From contig CAYPMO010000056.1 in the NCBI GenBank assembly GCA_964412015.1, positions 1-13,858 of the forward strand: a stretch of DNA of 13,858 bases, in the 5' to 3' direction. A program made the translations under genes and the position numbers. Positions 1 to 6,199 of this stretch are shown here, piece by piece. Position 1 is the stretch's first letter. Each line of letters begins with the position of its first letter. The DNA is from SZUA-318 sp964412015 (GTDB lineage: Bacteria > Gemmatimonadota > Gemmatimonadetes > Longimicrobiales > Gaopeijiaceae). The notes beneath the pieces were generated by a model. It saw nothing but the letters and a program-made list of their open reading frames with translations, was not told the DNA's origin and did not search any database.

Positions 1-1
1 G

Positions 2-637
2 ATGTCCGACAGAATGCGTTGGAGATACGGGGACACGAACCCCGTGGTCGCCGCGGTGGACGCCGCGACGGTGATCGAAATCGGCGACCTGGTCTACCAG
101 GACACGGACGACGCCAAGCCGGCGTCGGACCAGACGGATCAAGGCTCGGAGGAAACGAATCAGGCGTTGTTGGCCGACACCTTTCTGGGCGTGGCCATGC
201 AGCGGAGCCGCTCGGGCGACACCGATCCGATCCGCGTGGCCACCACCGGGGTCTTCGAGTTCGACCCGGAACTCCGGCTGTTCACTGGACATGTGGTCGA
301 CCTTCGGGACGAGCTCTACTTCGAAGGGGACTCCGTCGAGGCACTTGAGGCCTCCATGGGCCGTGCGGTCGACCACTATCTCGAGGTCTGCGAGACCCGT
401 GGCGAAGAACCGGAACGGCCGTTCTCCGGGAAGTTGAACGTCCGACTGGGCTCAGAGTTGCACCGGGCAGCCACAGTTGCTGCGGCCGCAGAGGGGGAGA
501 GCCTCAATGCTTGGCTCGCCCGCGTCGTCGAGGAGGCAGCGCAGAGCCCCGAGATGCGGCGAAGGCTGGCCACCAAGCCACAGACCTCACGACGCCGGAA
601 ATCCCCAGCTCCCAAGGTCGGCAAGCGCTCGAAGTAG
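2..637 (+). CDS. Chimeric protein: phage-structural-like N-terminus fused to a HicB-type antitoxin
   Basis: This 211-residue ORF starts at the window edge (ATG at 2, another at 14), so the true start could lie upstream. Residues about 82-185 are a HicB domain followed by an RHH-like segment (LNVRLGSELHRAATV). By hand count they are about 86% identical to the HicB at 4365-4772, including GVFEFDP, LFTGHVVDLRDE, YFEGDSV and PERPFSGKLN. Residues 1-81 (WRYGDTNP, IEIGDLVYQDTDDAKP, FLGVAMQRSRSGDTDPIRVA) are unrelated to HicB. From memory they resemble small phage-type capsid/decoration-like proteins (DUF2190-like), but I am not certain of that family. The switch falls inside an 18-base stretch identical to the other hicB (244-261 here, 4385-4402 there). 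The C-terminal tail is basic (Lys/Arg/Pro). The gene runs against the array direction, as does the HicAB cassette C4. It may be a recombination relic rather than a working antitoxin; no hicA is visible here because the window ends. Confidence 0.7.
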   Translation: MSDRMRWRYGDTNPVVAAVDAATVIEIGDLVYQDTDDAKPASDQTDQGSEETNQALLADTFLGVAMQRSRSGDTDPIRVATTGVFEFDPELRLFTGHVVDLRDELYFEGDSVEALEASMGRAVDHYLEVCETRGEEPERPFSGKLNVRLGSELHRAATVAAAAEGESLNAWLARVVEEAAQSPEMRRRLATKPQTSRRRKSPAPKVGKRSK

Positions 638-645
638 ACGAAGCG

Positions 646-736
646 TTCTAACGCCCACGGGGATAAGCTGCGCGGCCCATGCTTCTGAGGTCAGGTCCGG
701 ACGCCTGCCCGCGTCAACTTCATCCCTACGTTAGGC
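646..736 (-). other. attC site of cassette C7
   Basis: Outer boxes on the + strand are TTCTAAC (646-652) and GTTAGGC (730-736). The inner arms pair imperfectly: GGGGAT-AAG on the left against GGGATGAAG from the reversed right arm. The extra base lies in the right arm, so the site reads on the minus strand. It is the shortest attC here (91 bp) and differs in its central part from the C1-C3 sites. The minus-strand crossover falls between 652 and 651. Confidence 0.8.
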
Positions 737-846
737 CGCGGAAGTCAACGCCCCACCGCAGACCACGACGGTGTTCCCGCTCGGGCATCACGGCAGCATC
801 GATGCATCCGGCGGCGGTCCAGTCCCCGCGACTCGCCACCGGCCCA

Positions 847-2013
847 CTACGAGGGGTGCGCGTGGGCGATCCGTGCCCGAAAGTGTTCGGCAAGCGGATG
901 GCGCTCCTCGAGCAGGTCGAGGATGTCGAGTGCGACGAACGTGCCGTTGCCGCCGTTCACGAAAATCACCACCGCTTGGCGCGTCTCCGGGATGAAGTAC
1001 GCCATGGCGTGCTCCCCGAAGTCGGTGCCACCGTGCTGGATGAAGGTGCGGTCGCCGTAGCCGAACACCGTCCAGCCCAGCCCGTAACCATACGGATCGG
1101 GGCAGCGCTCGACGGGCTCGATCATGCACGCCCAGTTCGGTGCCGCCGAAGCGTCGCTTACGACCCGGAAGCGCTCGGCGGTGAGAGCAGGGCCGAGCCC
1201 CTCGCCGTCCATCACGCCGATGAGGAACCGGGCGTAGTCGCGCACGCTGACGTACAGATCGTCGGCCCCGTCCAGGTAGCCCACCGGCTTCACCCACTTG
1301 GTGCCCGGGTAGGTGTACGGCTCGTGGTAAATGCCCTCGGCATCCATGGAGTGCGCGATGTAGGAATCGATCCAGGCCTGTCGGCTCAGCGAGATGCTCT
1401 CGAGCCCCATCGGCTCGTACACGTAGGTGCGCACAAGCGCTTCGAAGTCCCGGCCGAGGTTCGCCTCGACGAAGTGCACGAGCATCTCGTACGCCGCGCC
1501 CGAGTAGGTGAGCCGCTCTCCCGGCTCGGCGACGAACGCGAGCTTGCCGTCGTCGTATGCGTAGGGCCAGTTCAGCAGGCCGGACCGGTGGCTGAGAATG
1601 AGGCGCGGCGTCAACATGCCGTAGCGAGGATCGTCGACGAGATCCGGCTCGCTCCAGTGGGCCGCGATCGGCTCATCAAGCGAAATCCGGTCCGCCTCGA
1701 CGAGGCGCAGAACCGTTTCGGCCGTAACGGTCTTGGCGAGCGAGGCCGTGTTGAACATCGTCCGCTCCGAAACCGGCTGTCCCGGCGCGCGCTCGCCGAA
1801 CGAACCGGACCAAACCACCTCTCCGTTCTCGATCAGCGCCATGCCGACACCCGCCACCTTGTGCTCCGAAATCAGCCGCGGAATCTCGGTTTCGAGCGTC
1901 GCGGCGACGGACGCGACACGGGAGGTCCCGTGTGCTCCCGCGATCGACCTCTCCGCCTGCGGTACGCACGCCGCGAGATGAAGAGCGGTCACGATCGAGA
2001 TGAAAGTTTTCAT
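847..2013 (-). CDS. Serine beta-lactamase-like hydrolase, predicted lipoprotein (cassette C7)
   Basis: The product is a 388-residue member of the beta-lactamase/penicillin-binding-protein-like serine hydrolases (PF00144 type; class C lactamases, esterases and D-aminopeptidases). A lipobox (LAAC, Cys16) after a short hydrophobic N-terminus suggests a membrane-anchored lipoprotein. The catalytic SxxK motif is S91-L-A-K94. The SHRSGL turn (141-146) and the HGG motif replacing KTG (327-329) are present. The second motif is Y170-S-G rather than Y-x-N, which argues for an esterase or peptidase rather than a true class C beta-lactamase. An AGGA ribosome site lies about 8 bases before the ATG at 2013. 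The stop TAG (847-849) is 110 bases from the attC; 737-846 holds nothing I recognise. It is the only large gene of cassette C7 and is co-oriented with the array. The ATG is about 60 bases inside the cassette, leaving little room for an own promoter. The substrate cannot be told from the sequence. Confidence 0.88.
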   Translation of the reverse strand: MKTFISIVTALHLAACVPQAERSIAGAHGTSRVASVAATLETEIPRLISEHKVAGVGMALIENGEVVWSGSFGERAPGQPVSERTMFNTASLAKTVTAETVLRLVEADRISLDEPIAAHWSEPDLVDDPRYGMLTPRLILSHRSGLLNWPYAYDDGKLAFVAEPGERLTYSGAAYEMLVHFVEANLGRDFEALVRTYVYEPMGLESISLSRQAWIDSYIAHSMDAEGIYHEPYTYPGTKWVKPVGYLDGADDLYVSVRDYARFLIGVMDGEGLGPALTAERFRVVSDASAAPNWACMIEPVERCPDPYGYGLGWTVFGYGDRTFIQHGGTDFGEHAMAYFIPETRQAVVIFVNGGNGTFVALDILDLLEERHPLAEHFRARIAHAHPS

Positions 2014-2066
2014 ATGGCCGTCCTGTTCTCATGGAACGAGCGCAGCACAGCGACCGAGGGCCGACG

Positions 2067-2184
2067 GTCTAACGACTCTGGGTTTCTGCTGCAGGAGCAC
2101 AATGCGGACCCGGAGCCGTGAGGTGCAAGCCGAACGGCTCCGGCCCCTGCAGCCTACCCTGTCAGCAGCAAACCCTAGTTAGGC
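2067..2184 (-). other. attC site of cassette C6
   Basis: Outer boxes are GTCTAAC (2067-2073) and GTTAGGC (2178-2184). The arms pair as GGGTTT-CTGCTG (left) against GGGTTTGCTGCTG (right arm reversed), with one extra base in the right arm. A central CGGAGCC/GGCTCCG stem is present. The right box supplies the TAA stop codon of the C6 gene. The centre is recognisably related to the C1-C3 sites. Confidence 0.88.
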
Positions 2185-3081
2185 TTCCGTCGGCGACACT
2201 AGGCGGTCCAGCCAAATCCGGGCGCTCGTTGGAAGCCAATGCCGATTGGTGAGAGCGAAGTCCAAGAGTGCACCGGGGTCGATGCGCACTACGTTCGGAG
2301 ACGTAGGCTCCAGGCAGCGCCCGCGGGTCTGGAAGAGAAACGTCACATACCCCTCCTCCTCGTAGTCGGAGGGATCTAGCGGCACATTGCCTGTCTTGAC
2401 TTGGAGACGTCCAACTTCGGATCGGTCCGGTGAGACCATGAAAAACTCAAAGCGCATTGTGGACCGCTTGGCACTGCTTGGGACGATGAGCCACCCGATA
2501 GTCTGAAGCCACAGAGCTGCCACATCCTCGGCAGTCTGATCATCAATCAGGTCATAGAAGGCCTCGGCGCCGAGTTGCGCGACAGCGTAGCGGCTTACCT
2601 CCTCAATGCCGTTCCACAGAGCCTTCGAATACTCGCACAACGGAGCCTGGGCCACCCGTTGAATGGTACGGTTAGGCCGGAAAGCGGCCTGGATTCCACC
2701 GGGCACGGCGTCATCAGCAACGCGACGAAGGTCCACGTCAACGACGTTTGCGATGTCGGCGTCCCGGGCAGCGGGGTCATCTCCGATGTAGCGCCATGGA
2801 GACAGCACCCGCCCCAGGTAGTACTTCGCGTCCGGTGACCGCGTCCAAATGAGCGAATCCTTCACAGCCCCGTCGTGCAAATCTCTCACTCGAGTGACTC
2901 CAGACTCGCCATAGAGCGGCACGGCCGCGGCGAGGTAGTCCTCCCAGGTCCGGACATCCGTTGACTGGGGCGCGGCCCAACCGAGGCCCAGGACCGACCG
3001 CTCTCGGCAAAAGCCGAAGGACAGCTCGTGATCGGCCAGACCTCCACGTGGACGGATATGCAGTCGGAGAACGTTTGACAT
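2179..3081 (-). CDS. Unrecognised protein with EVE/PUA-like N-terminus and restriction-nuclease-like C-terminus (cassette C6)
   Basis: I do not recognise this 300-residue protein by name. Two parts are visible. Residues about 5-145 have the pattern LHIRPRGG, LGLGW (31-35), SLIWTR (76-81), KYYLGRV (86-92), then WRY and PGGI. This recalls EVE/PUA-like modules of modified-base readers and restriction proteins. Residues about 165-255 have TAEDVAALWLQTIGW, FEFFMVS, then LQVKTG (226-231) within a predicted strand. That resembles the Q-x-K variant of the PD-(D/E)xK nuclease core seen in Mrr-like enzymes. A modified-DNA-dependent nuclease or other phage-defence role is therefore an inference, not a family match. 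The ATG lies 26 bases from the cassette boundary with only a weak ribosome site, so expression must depend on upstream transcription. The stop codon TAA is formed by the attC box. It is the only gene in its cassette. Confidence 0.72.
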   Translation of the reverse strand: MSNVLRLHIRPRGGLADHELSFGFCRERSVLGLGWAAPQSTDVRTWEDYLAAAVPLYGESGVTRVRDLHDGAVKDSLIWTRSPDAKYYLGRVLSPWRYIGDDPAARDADIANVVDVDLRRVADDAVPGGIQAAFRPNRTIQRVAQAPLCEYSKALWNGIEEVSRYAVAQLGAEAFYDLIDDQTAEDVAALWLQTIGWLIVPSSAKRSTMRFEFFMVSPDRSEVGRLQVKTGNVPLDPSDYEEEGYVTFLFQTRGRCLEPTSPNVVRIDPGALLDFALTNRHWLPTSARIWLDRLVSPTEA

Positions 3082-3101
3082 CGCCTAGGGGGTGAACGGA
3101 A

Positions 3102-3226
3102 GCCTAACGACTCGGGCGTGTGCTGCTCCCGACACTATGGTCCTGCGTAGCTATGCGCCACTCGGTTGGAGCACTGTGGCCGCAGCGGGCACACATGGAA
3201 CGGGCAGCACCACGCCCTGGTTAGAG
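3102..3226 (-). other. attC site of cassette C5
   Basis: Outer boxes are GCCTAAC (3102-3108) and GTTAGAG (3220-3226). The arms pair as GGGCGTG-TGCTGC (left) against GGGCGTGGTGCTGC (right arm reversed), with the extra base in the right arm, so the site reads on the minus strand. The central loop is long and unrelated to the C1-C3 family. The right box supplies the TAA stop of the PIN-domain toxin gene. Confidence 0.87.
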
Positions 3227-3631
3227 CGTGCCTCCGCGAGCCAGGGTCATGAACTCGCGGGGTGAGAGGATTGGGATCGGCGAAGACTTGGCTGCAGAGA
3301 GCAGGTCGAGGTCCCCGGTGACGACAAGCTCGCAGCCACCCGCTGCGGCGTCTGCTAGGATGCGCTCGTCGTCAGGATCTCGGACCTTGACGGGTGGCGG
3401 CCCCGAGCCTGGCGGCACGATCTCGCACCGCTCGAAGACTGCCTCAACCCCGGTCATGGCCTCAGGAGAAAGCCTCAACTTCGCACCGAGGACGCGGCGC
3501 ACTTCCTGCACCACCTGGGCAGGGAGCACGAGCTCGTGCTCGGTGATGACCAATCGAACTAGGTCAGCGCAGAGACCCCTCGAGGCGAATGCTGCAACGA
3601 GGACGTTGGAGTCGAGGCAGATCCTGGTCAC
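3221..3631 (-). CDS. PIN-domain ribonuclease toxin, VapC-like (cassette C5)
   Basis: The 136-residue PIN-domain protein matches the COG1569-type 'toxin component, PIN family'. The expected acidic metal-binding residues are visible: Asp7 in CLDSNVLVAAF, Glu43 in VVQEV, the Asp85/87/88 cluster in VRDPDDER, and Asp107 in VTGDLDLL. Family knowledge: such toxins are Mg2+-dependent RNases that cleave tRNA or other RNA until bound by the antitoxin. The start is GTG (3629-3631), overlapping the antitoxin's TGA by four bases (GTGA), which indicates translational coupling. The stop TAA (3221-3223) comes from the attC box. Together with the preceding RHH gene it makes a complete toxin-antitoxin cassette read in the array direction. 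Confidence 0.9.
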   Translation of the reverse strand: MTRICLDSNVLVAAFASRGLCADLVRLVITEHELVLPAQVVQEVRRVLGAKLRLSPEAMTGVEAVFERCEIVPPGSGPPPVKVRDPDDERILADAAAGGCELVVTGDLDLLSAAKSSPIPILSPREFMTLARGGTL

Positions 3632-3849
3632 GAAACGATCTTGAAAACGTCTTCGTCCGTGAAGATGCCCTGGGCCTCGGCATAGGGGATGATTTTGCGC
3701 CGGGCCTCTTCGAAGAGTTGCAGGGTCAACTGACGCCGCAGGGCGTCGCGGACCACTTCACTCCTGGAACGGCCTGAGTCGCTGCAGACGCGGTCGAGGA
3801 GTTCCTCGAGTTTCGGATCCAGGCGGATGGTGACGGCGGCGGTCTTCAT
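3628..3849 (-). CDS. Ribbon-helix-helix antitoxin, CopG/VapB-like (cassette C5)
   Basis: This 73-residue protein starts with a ribbon-helix-helix: strand TAAVTIRLD (3-11), helix KLEELLDRVCSDSG, then SRSEVVRDALRRQL (28-41). The acidic/aromatic C-terminal tail probably wraps the PIN toxin. I chose the ATG at 3849 over an upstream start at 3906 because homologues begin at the MKTAAVTIRL strand and a palindromic operator sits directly on this ATG. The antitoxin-first order and the four-base GTGA overlap with the toxin are typical. The antitoxin-toxin complex probably represses this promoter, as in other RHH systems. Confidence 0.88.
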   Translation of the reverse strand: MKTAAVTIRLDPKLEELLDRVCSDSGRSRSEVVRDALRRQLTLQLFEEARRKIIPYAEAQGIFTDEDVFKIVS

Positions 3850-3885
3850 GTAGTACAATGTACTACACGCCTCTATTGCCCGCAA
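3849..3885 (-). promoter_or_regulatory. Promoter and palindromic operator of the RHH-PIN module
   Basis: A near-perfect palindrome (3849-3867: TGTAGTACA, one base, TGTACTACA) overlaps the antitoxin start codon. On the minus strand TTGCGG (3885-3880), 17 bases, then TACATT (3862-3857) makes a fair -35/-10 pair. The expected start site falls on or just before the ATG, so the transcript would be leaderless or nearly so, and the repressor would cover the -10. No Shine-Dalgarno sequence is present. Confidence 0.65.
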
Positions 3886-3917
3886 GACGGAGGGGGAGCC
3901 GCCCACGCCAGAGCACG

Positions 3918-4041
3918 CTCTAACGGGCTTGGACTTGTCCCGCCTTCACACTACGCCCCTGCGTGCACCTATGCTACTTGCAGGTCCAGTACGGTTGCGG
4001 CGGGCAGGAACGAAGCGGGCGGGACCAAGTCCGGGTTAGAA
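3918..4041 (-). other. attC site of cassette C4
   Basis: Outer boxes are CTCTAAC (3918-3924) and GTTAGAA (4035-4041). The arms pair as GGACTT-GTCCCGCC (left) against GGACTTGGTCCCGCC (right arm reversed); the extra base lies in the right arm. The long GC-rich stem and central loop are unlike the C1-C3 sites. Confidence 0.87.
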
Positions 4042-4063
4042 CGCTGATCGCCGAGTTCGGCAC

Positions 4064-4099
4064 TTGATTTCAGGGTTGTGGTACTACAATATGGTACCA
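4064..4099 (+). promoter_or_regulatory. Promoter and candidate operator of the backwards HicAB module
   Basis: TTGATT (4064-4069) is followed after 17 bases by CAATAT (4087-4092), or after 15 by TACAAT (4085-4090). An inverted repeat, TGGTAC (4079-4084) and GTACCA (4094-4099), brackets the -10. The promoter points to the + strand, against the array, and gives the toxin-antitoxin genes transcription of their own. An ATG at 4099 sits where a leaderless start would fall. Confidence 0.5.
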
Positions 4100-4163
4100 T
4101 GCCGCCAGATCCCAAGACTCTCGATCAACTCCGGCGCCTGAACCCAGGACTCCACTGGAAGAA

Positions 4164-4340
4164 GTGGAGAAGCTCCTCACGCAGCTCGGCGCTGAGGTGT
4201 ACGAGGGGGGTGGCTCCACCGTCACGTTCGTTCTGGGTGGACGCAAGCTCACCGTAGACCGACCTCACCCGCGACGAGAGTGCGGGCTCGGTCTCGTGAA
4301 GCGAGTCCGAGGCTTCTTGGAGGGCCTCGGGCACATCTGA
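4164..4340 (+). CDS. hicA: HicA-like mRNA interferase toxin, divergent and possibly frameshifted (cassette C4)
   Basis: A frame open to the TGA at 4338-4340 encodes EKLLTQLGAEVY, STVTFVLGGRKLTV, RPHPR and LVKRVRGFLEGLG. This follows the small double-stranded-RNA-binding-like HicA fold, and its 58 residues from the GTG at 4164 match the size of E. coli HicA. It lies just before hicB in the usual toxin-first order. Two oddities are visible. The conserved His in the GSxH segment is replaced (GGST). The only nearby ATG (4099, placed at the promoter) is in another frame, which ends at a TAG at 4255; a one-base loss near 4145-4150 would explain this. The gene may therefore be a remnant, or it may truly start at GTG with poor ribosome-site support. 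An anonymous short ORF is the alternative, but the hicB neighbour makes HicA likely. Confidence 0.55.
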   Translation: MEKLLTQLGAEVYEGGGSTVTFVLGGRKLTVDRPHPRRECGLGLVKRVRGFLEGLGHI

Positions 4341-4364
4341 GGTGAACAGCCAGGAGGTATGGAT

Positions 4365-4772
4365 ATGATCGACTACAAGGGATACACCGGGGTCTTCGAG
4401 TTTGACCCGGACCTGCGGCTGTTCACTGGCCACGTTGTGGATCTCCGCGACGAGATCTACTTCGAGGGGGATTCAGTCAAGGCCATCGAGGCTTCGATGC
4501 ACCGGGCTGTTGATCATTACCTCGAAGTCTGCGCAACCCGAGGCGATGAACCGGAGCGCCCCTTCTCCGGGAAACTGAACCTCCGGCTGGGCTCGGACGT
4601 TCACCGGGCAGCGGCCGTTGCGGCGGCCGCGCGTGGGGAAAGCCTCAACACCTGGCTAGCCCGGATCGTAGAGGAGGCTGCGCGGACACCTGGGAATGCG
4701 CGCATGTCTAACGTGTCGCCTCGGCGCCGCCGCACGACGCCCGCAAGGAAGGCTGCGGAGCGCGGGAAGTAA
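4365..4772 (+). CDS. hicB: HicB-family antitoxin (cassette C4)
   Basis: The 135-residue HicB protein has an N-terminal HicB fold (YKGYTGVFEFDPDLRLFTG, YFEGDSVKAIEASMHRAVDHYLE) and a C-terminal RHH-like DNA-binding part (LNLRLGSDVHRAAAV, then SLNTWLARIVEEA). HicB neutralises HicA and represses the operon. A strong AGGAGGT site (4352-4358) directly abuts an ATG at 4359 but stands six bases before the ATG at 4365, so I place the start at 4365. The Arg/Lys-rich tail diverges from the paralogue at 2-637 after the RHH region. The gene starts 24 bases after the hicA stop and runs opposite to the array, as backwards toxin-antitoxin cassettes with own promoters do in other integrons. Confidence 0.9.
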   Translation: MIDYKGYTGVFEFDPDLRLFTGHVVDLRDEIYFEGDSVKAIEASMHRAVDHYLEVCATRGDEPERPFSGKLNLRLGSDVHRAAAVAAAARGESLNTWLARIVEEAARTPGNARMSNVSPRRRRTTPARKAAERGK

Positions 4773-4780
4773 TTGCAGCG

Positions 4781-4895
4781 TTCTAACGATTTGCGTTTCT
4801 ACTGCACCGCGCATGATATCGAGCTGGAGCGCGAGCTGCCAGGCGAGTGCTCCGGACCCCGCAGCTTACCGTGCAGCAGCAAACGCTGGTTAGGG
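4781..4895 (-). other. attC site of cassette C3
   Basis: Outer boxes are TTCTAAC (4781-4787) and GTTAGGG (4889-4895). The arms pair as GCGTTT-CTACTGCAC (left) against GCGTTTGCTGCTGCAC (right arm reversed), with one extra base in the right arm. The centre (GGAGCGCGAGC, then AGGCGAGTGCTCC, then CCCGCAGCTTACCG) is nearly identical to those of the C1 and C2 sites. The right box gives the TAA stop of the propeller gene. Confidence 0.9.
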
Positions 4896-6038
4896 TGCAG
4901 GTATATTGCGGTGCACTTCGTACATGAATGCGCGTTCCACTCCCAGTGAGTCCCGCGATAAGGCAGCTACGCGATCATGGTGCGCATCCATGAGACGGAC
5001 GCCTGCCGGCATCGTGACGGTGGCGATGAGCGTTCCCGCAGCATCGAGCACGACCCAAGTTCCTCCAGTCCGTTCCCGGCGGACCAGGTGGCTGTCCGTT
5101 GCCGGAGCGTATCTCTTCACCCACAGACGGCCCGCGTCATCCGTGAGCATGTCGGAGAACGTCGGGATGGAGTCGACGCGCGGAGACTCGCGCATGATGC
5201 GAAGCCAAAAAGAGTCGGACGGCGACGTGAGGCGCTGCTCGAGGAGTCGCCGTGCGTCCGCCCCTGGCAGGGGCTCGCCTGGAACCCGGATTGTACGCAC
5301 CATCTCTCCGGTCACGCTCCAGACCGTGATGGTTCCGCCGAGTCCGTCGGCCACGAACAGCGTATCGTGAATCCGTGCCGCAAGGAAATGCGGTGAAAAG
5401 GCGATAGGCGAGCCGAAGCGGCGGATGCCCGGCGCGGTGAGCACCGAAGCGATCAGACGCCCATCCGACCCAAACCGCTCCACCTCCATTTCGTCGATGG
5501 TCACCCTGGTAGGGTCTCGCGGGATCTGTTTGATCCAAGCGATCACGTGGTCGCCGGCGGAACTCTGCCCGAGGTACACCTCTGGGAATCCTCCGGTCGG
5601 CTGGATCGGAATGGTGCCCAACAGCTCTCCCGACGTTAGGAACCGCGTCACTCGATAGGCTTCGCCGTCGTAAGCCACCAGCGTATCGGGAGGAGCAAGC
5701 AGCACCGTGCTCAGGAACGCGAACTCGCCAGGCCCGTCTCCGCGCCCACCCATCTGGGTTCGAAACGAACCCGTGCGGTCGTAGAGGCGGATAGTGCCTG
5801 AACCTCCATCCCCGACCAACAGCCCGCCGTCAGGAAGCACCCGGATCTGGGAAATGCCGGAGAAGAGATAGCGCGGGTCGCCCTCGACCTCGCCGAGTAT
5901 CAGCGATGGATCGGGGCCAACAGCCCAGACATCAGGGCCCGCGGCGGCGGGGGCAGAGTCCGAGTCGATACAACCCGAAGCCGAGACCACTAGGCACAGC
6001 GTGAACGAGATCAGGGGGCAACTCCGCCGGGAATCCAT
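4890..6038 (-). CDS. Six-bladed beta-propeller lipoprotein (cassette C3)
   Basis: The 382-residue protein has a lipoprotein signal: basic start, hydrophobic stretch, then ASGC with Cys23. Repeated propeller strands follow (ISQIRVLPDGGLLVGDGGSGTI near 61-82, TLVAYDGEAYRVTRF, TLFVADGLGGTITVW, GRLWVKRY). This is the '6-bladed beta-propeller' (NHL/BF3164-like) type common in high-GC environmental bacteria, with blades of the pattern 'D.G.l.v.D....i..yd..G'. The protein would face the periplasm or cell surface; no ligand or activity can be read from it. A strong GGAGG site lies 7 bases before the ATG at 6038, only 36 bases inside the cassette, so transcription probably arrives from upstream. The stop TAA lies in the attC box. 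Confidence 0.85.
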   Translation of the reverse strand: MDSRRSCPLISFTLCLVVSASGCIDSDSAPAAAGPDVWAVGPDPSLILGEVEGDPRYLFSGISQIRVLPDGGLLVGDGGSGTIRLYDRTGSFRTQMGGRGDGPGEFAFLSTVLLAPPDTLVAYDGEAYRVTRFLTSGELLGTIPIQPTGGFPEVYLGQSSAGDHVIAWIKQIPRDPTRVTIDEMEVERFGSDGRLIASVLTAPGIRRFGSPIAFSPHFLAARIHDTLFVADGLGGTITVWSVTGEMVRTIRVPGEPLPGADARRLLEQRLTSPSDSFWLRIMRESPRVDSIPTFSDMLTDDAGRLWVKRYAPATDSHLVRRERTGGTWVVLDAAGTLIATVTMPAGVRLMDAHHDRVAALSRDSLGVERAFMYEVHRNIPAP

Positions 6039-6068
6039 GGCATGTCCTCCTTCTCCACGCGTCCTGCA

Positions 6069-6183
6069 CCCTAACGACTTTGGGGTTGTGCTGCGCGTGC
6101 ACAGTACTCACCCGGAGCGCGAGCTGTAAGGCGAGTGCTCCGGACCCCGCAGCTTACCGCGCAGTACGAACCCCTGGTTAGGC
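6069..6183 (-). other. attC site of cassette C2
   Basis: Outer boxes are CCCTAAC (6069-6075) and GTTAGGC (6177-6183). The arms pair as GGGGTT-GTGCTGCGCG (left) against GGGGTTCGTACTGCGCG (right arm reversed); the extra base is in the right arm. It has the C1-C3 type centre with a CCGGAGC/GCTCCGG stem. Confidence 0.9.
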
Positions 6184-6199
6184 CTCACACGGGCCCGTC

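Noticed and set aside
679..2121. Long + strand frame (480 codons) opposite the serine hydrolase
   Set aside because: It mirrors the minus-strand gene, is rich in Arg/Ala/Val/His with no motif, and crosses into the attC of C6; typical high-GC antisense frame.
4091..4139. Short + frame from the ATG at 4091 as hicA start
   Set aside because: It meets a TGA after 16 codons and shares no frame with the HicA-like segment.
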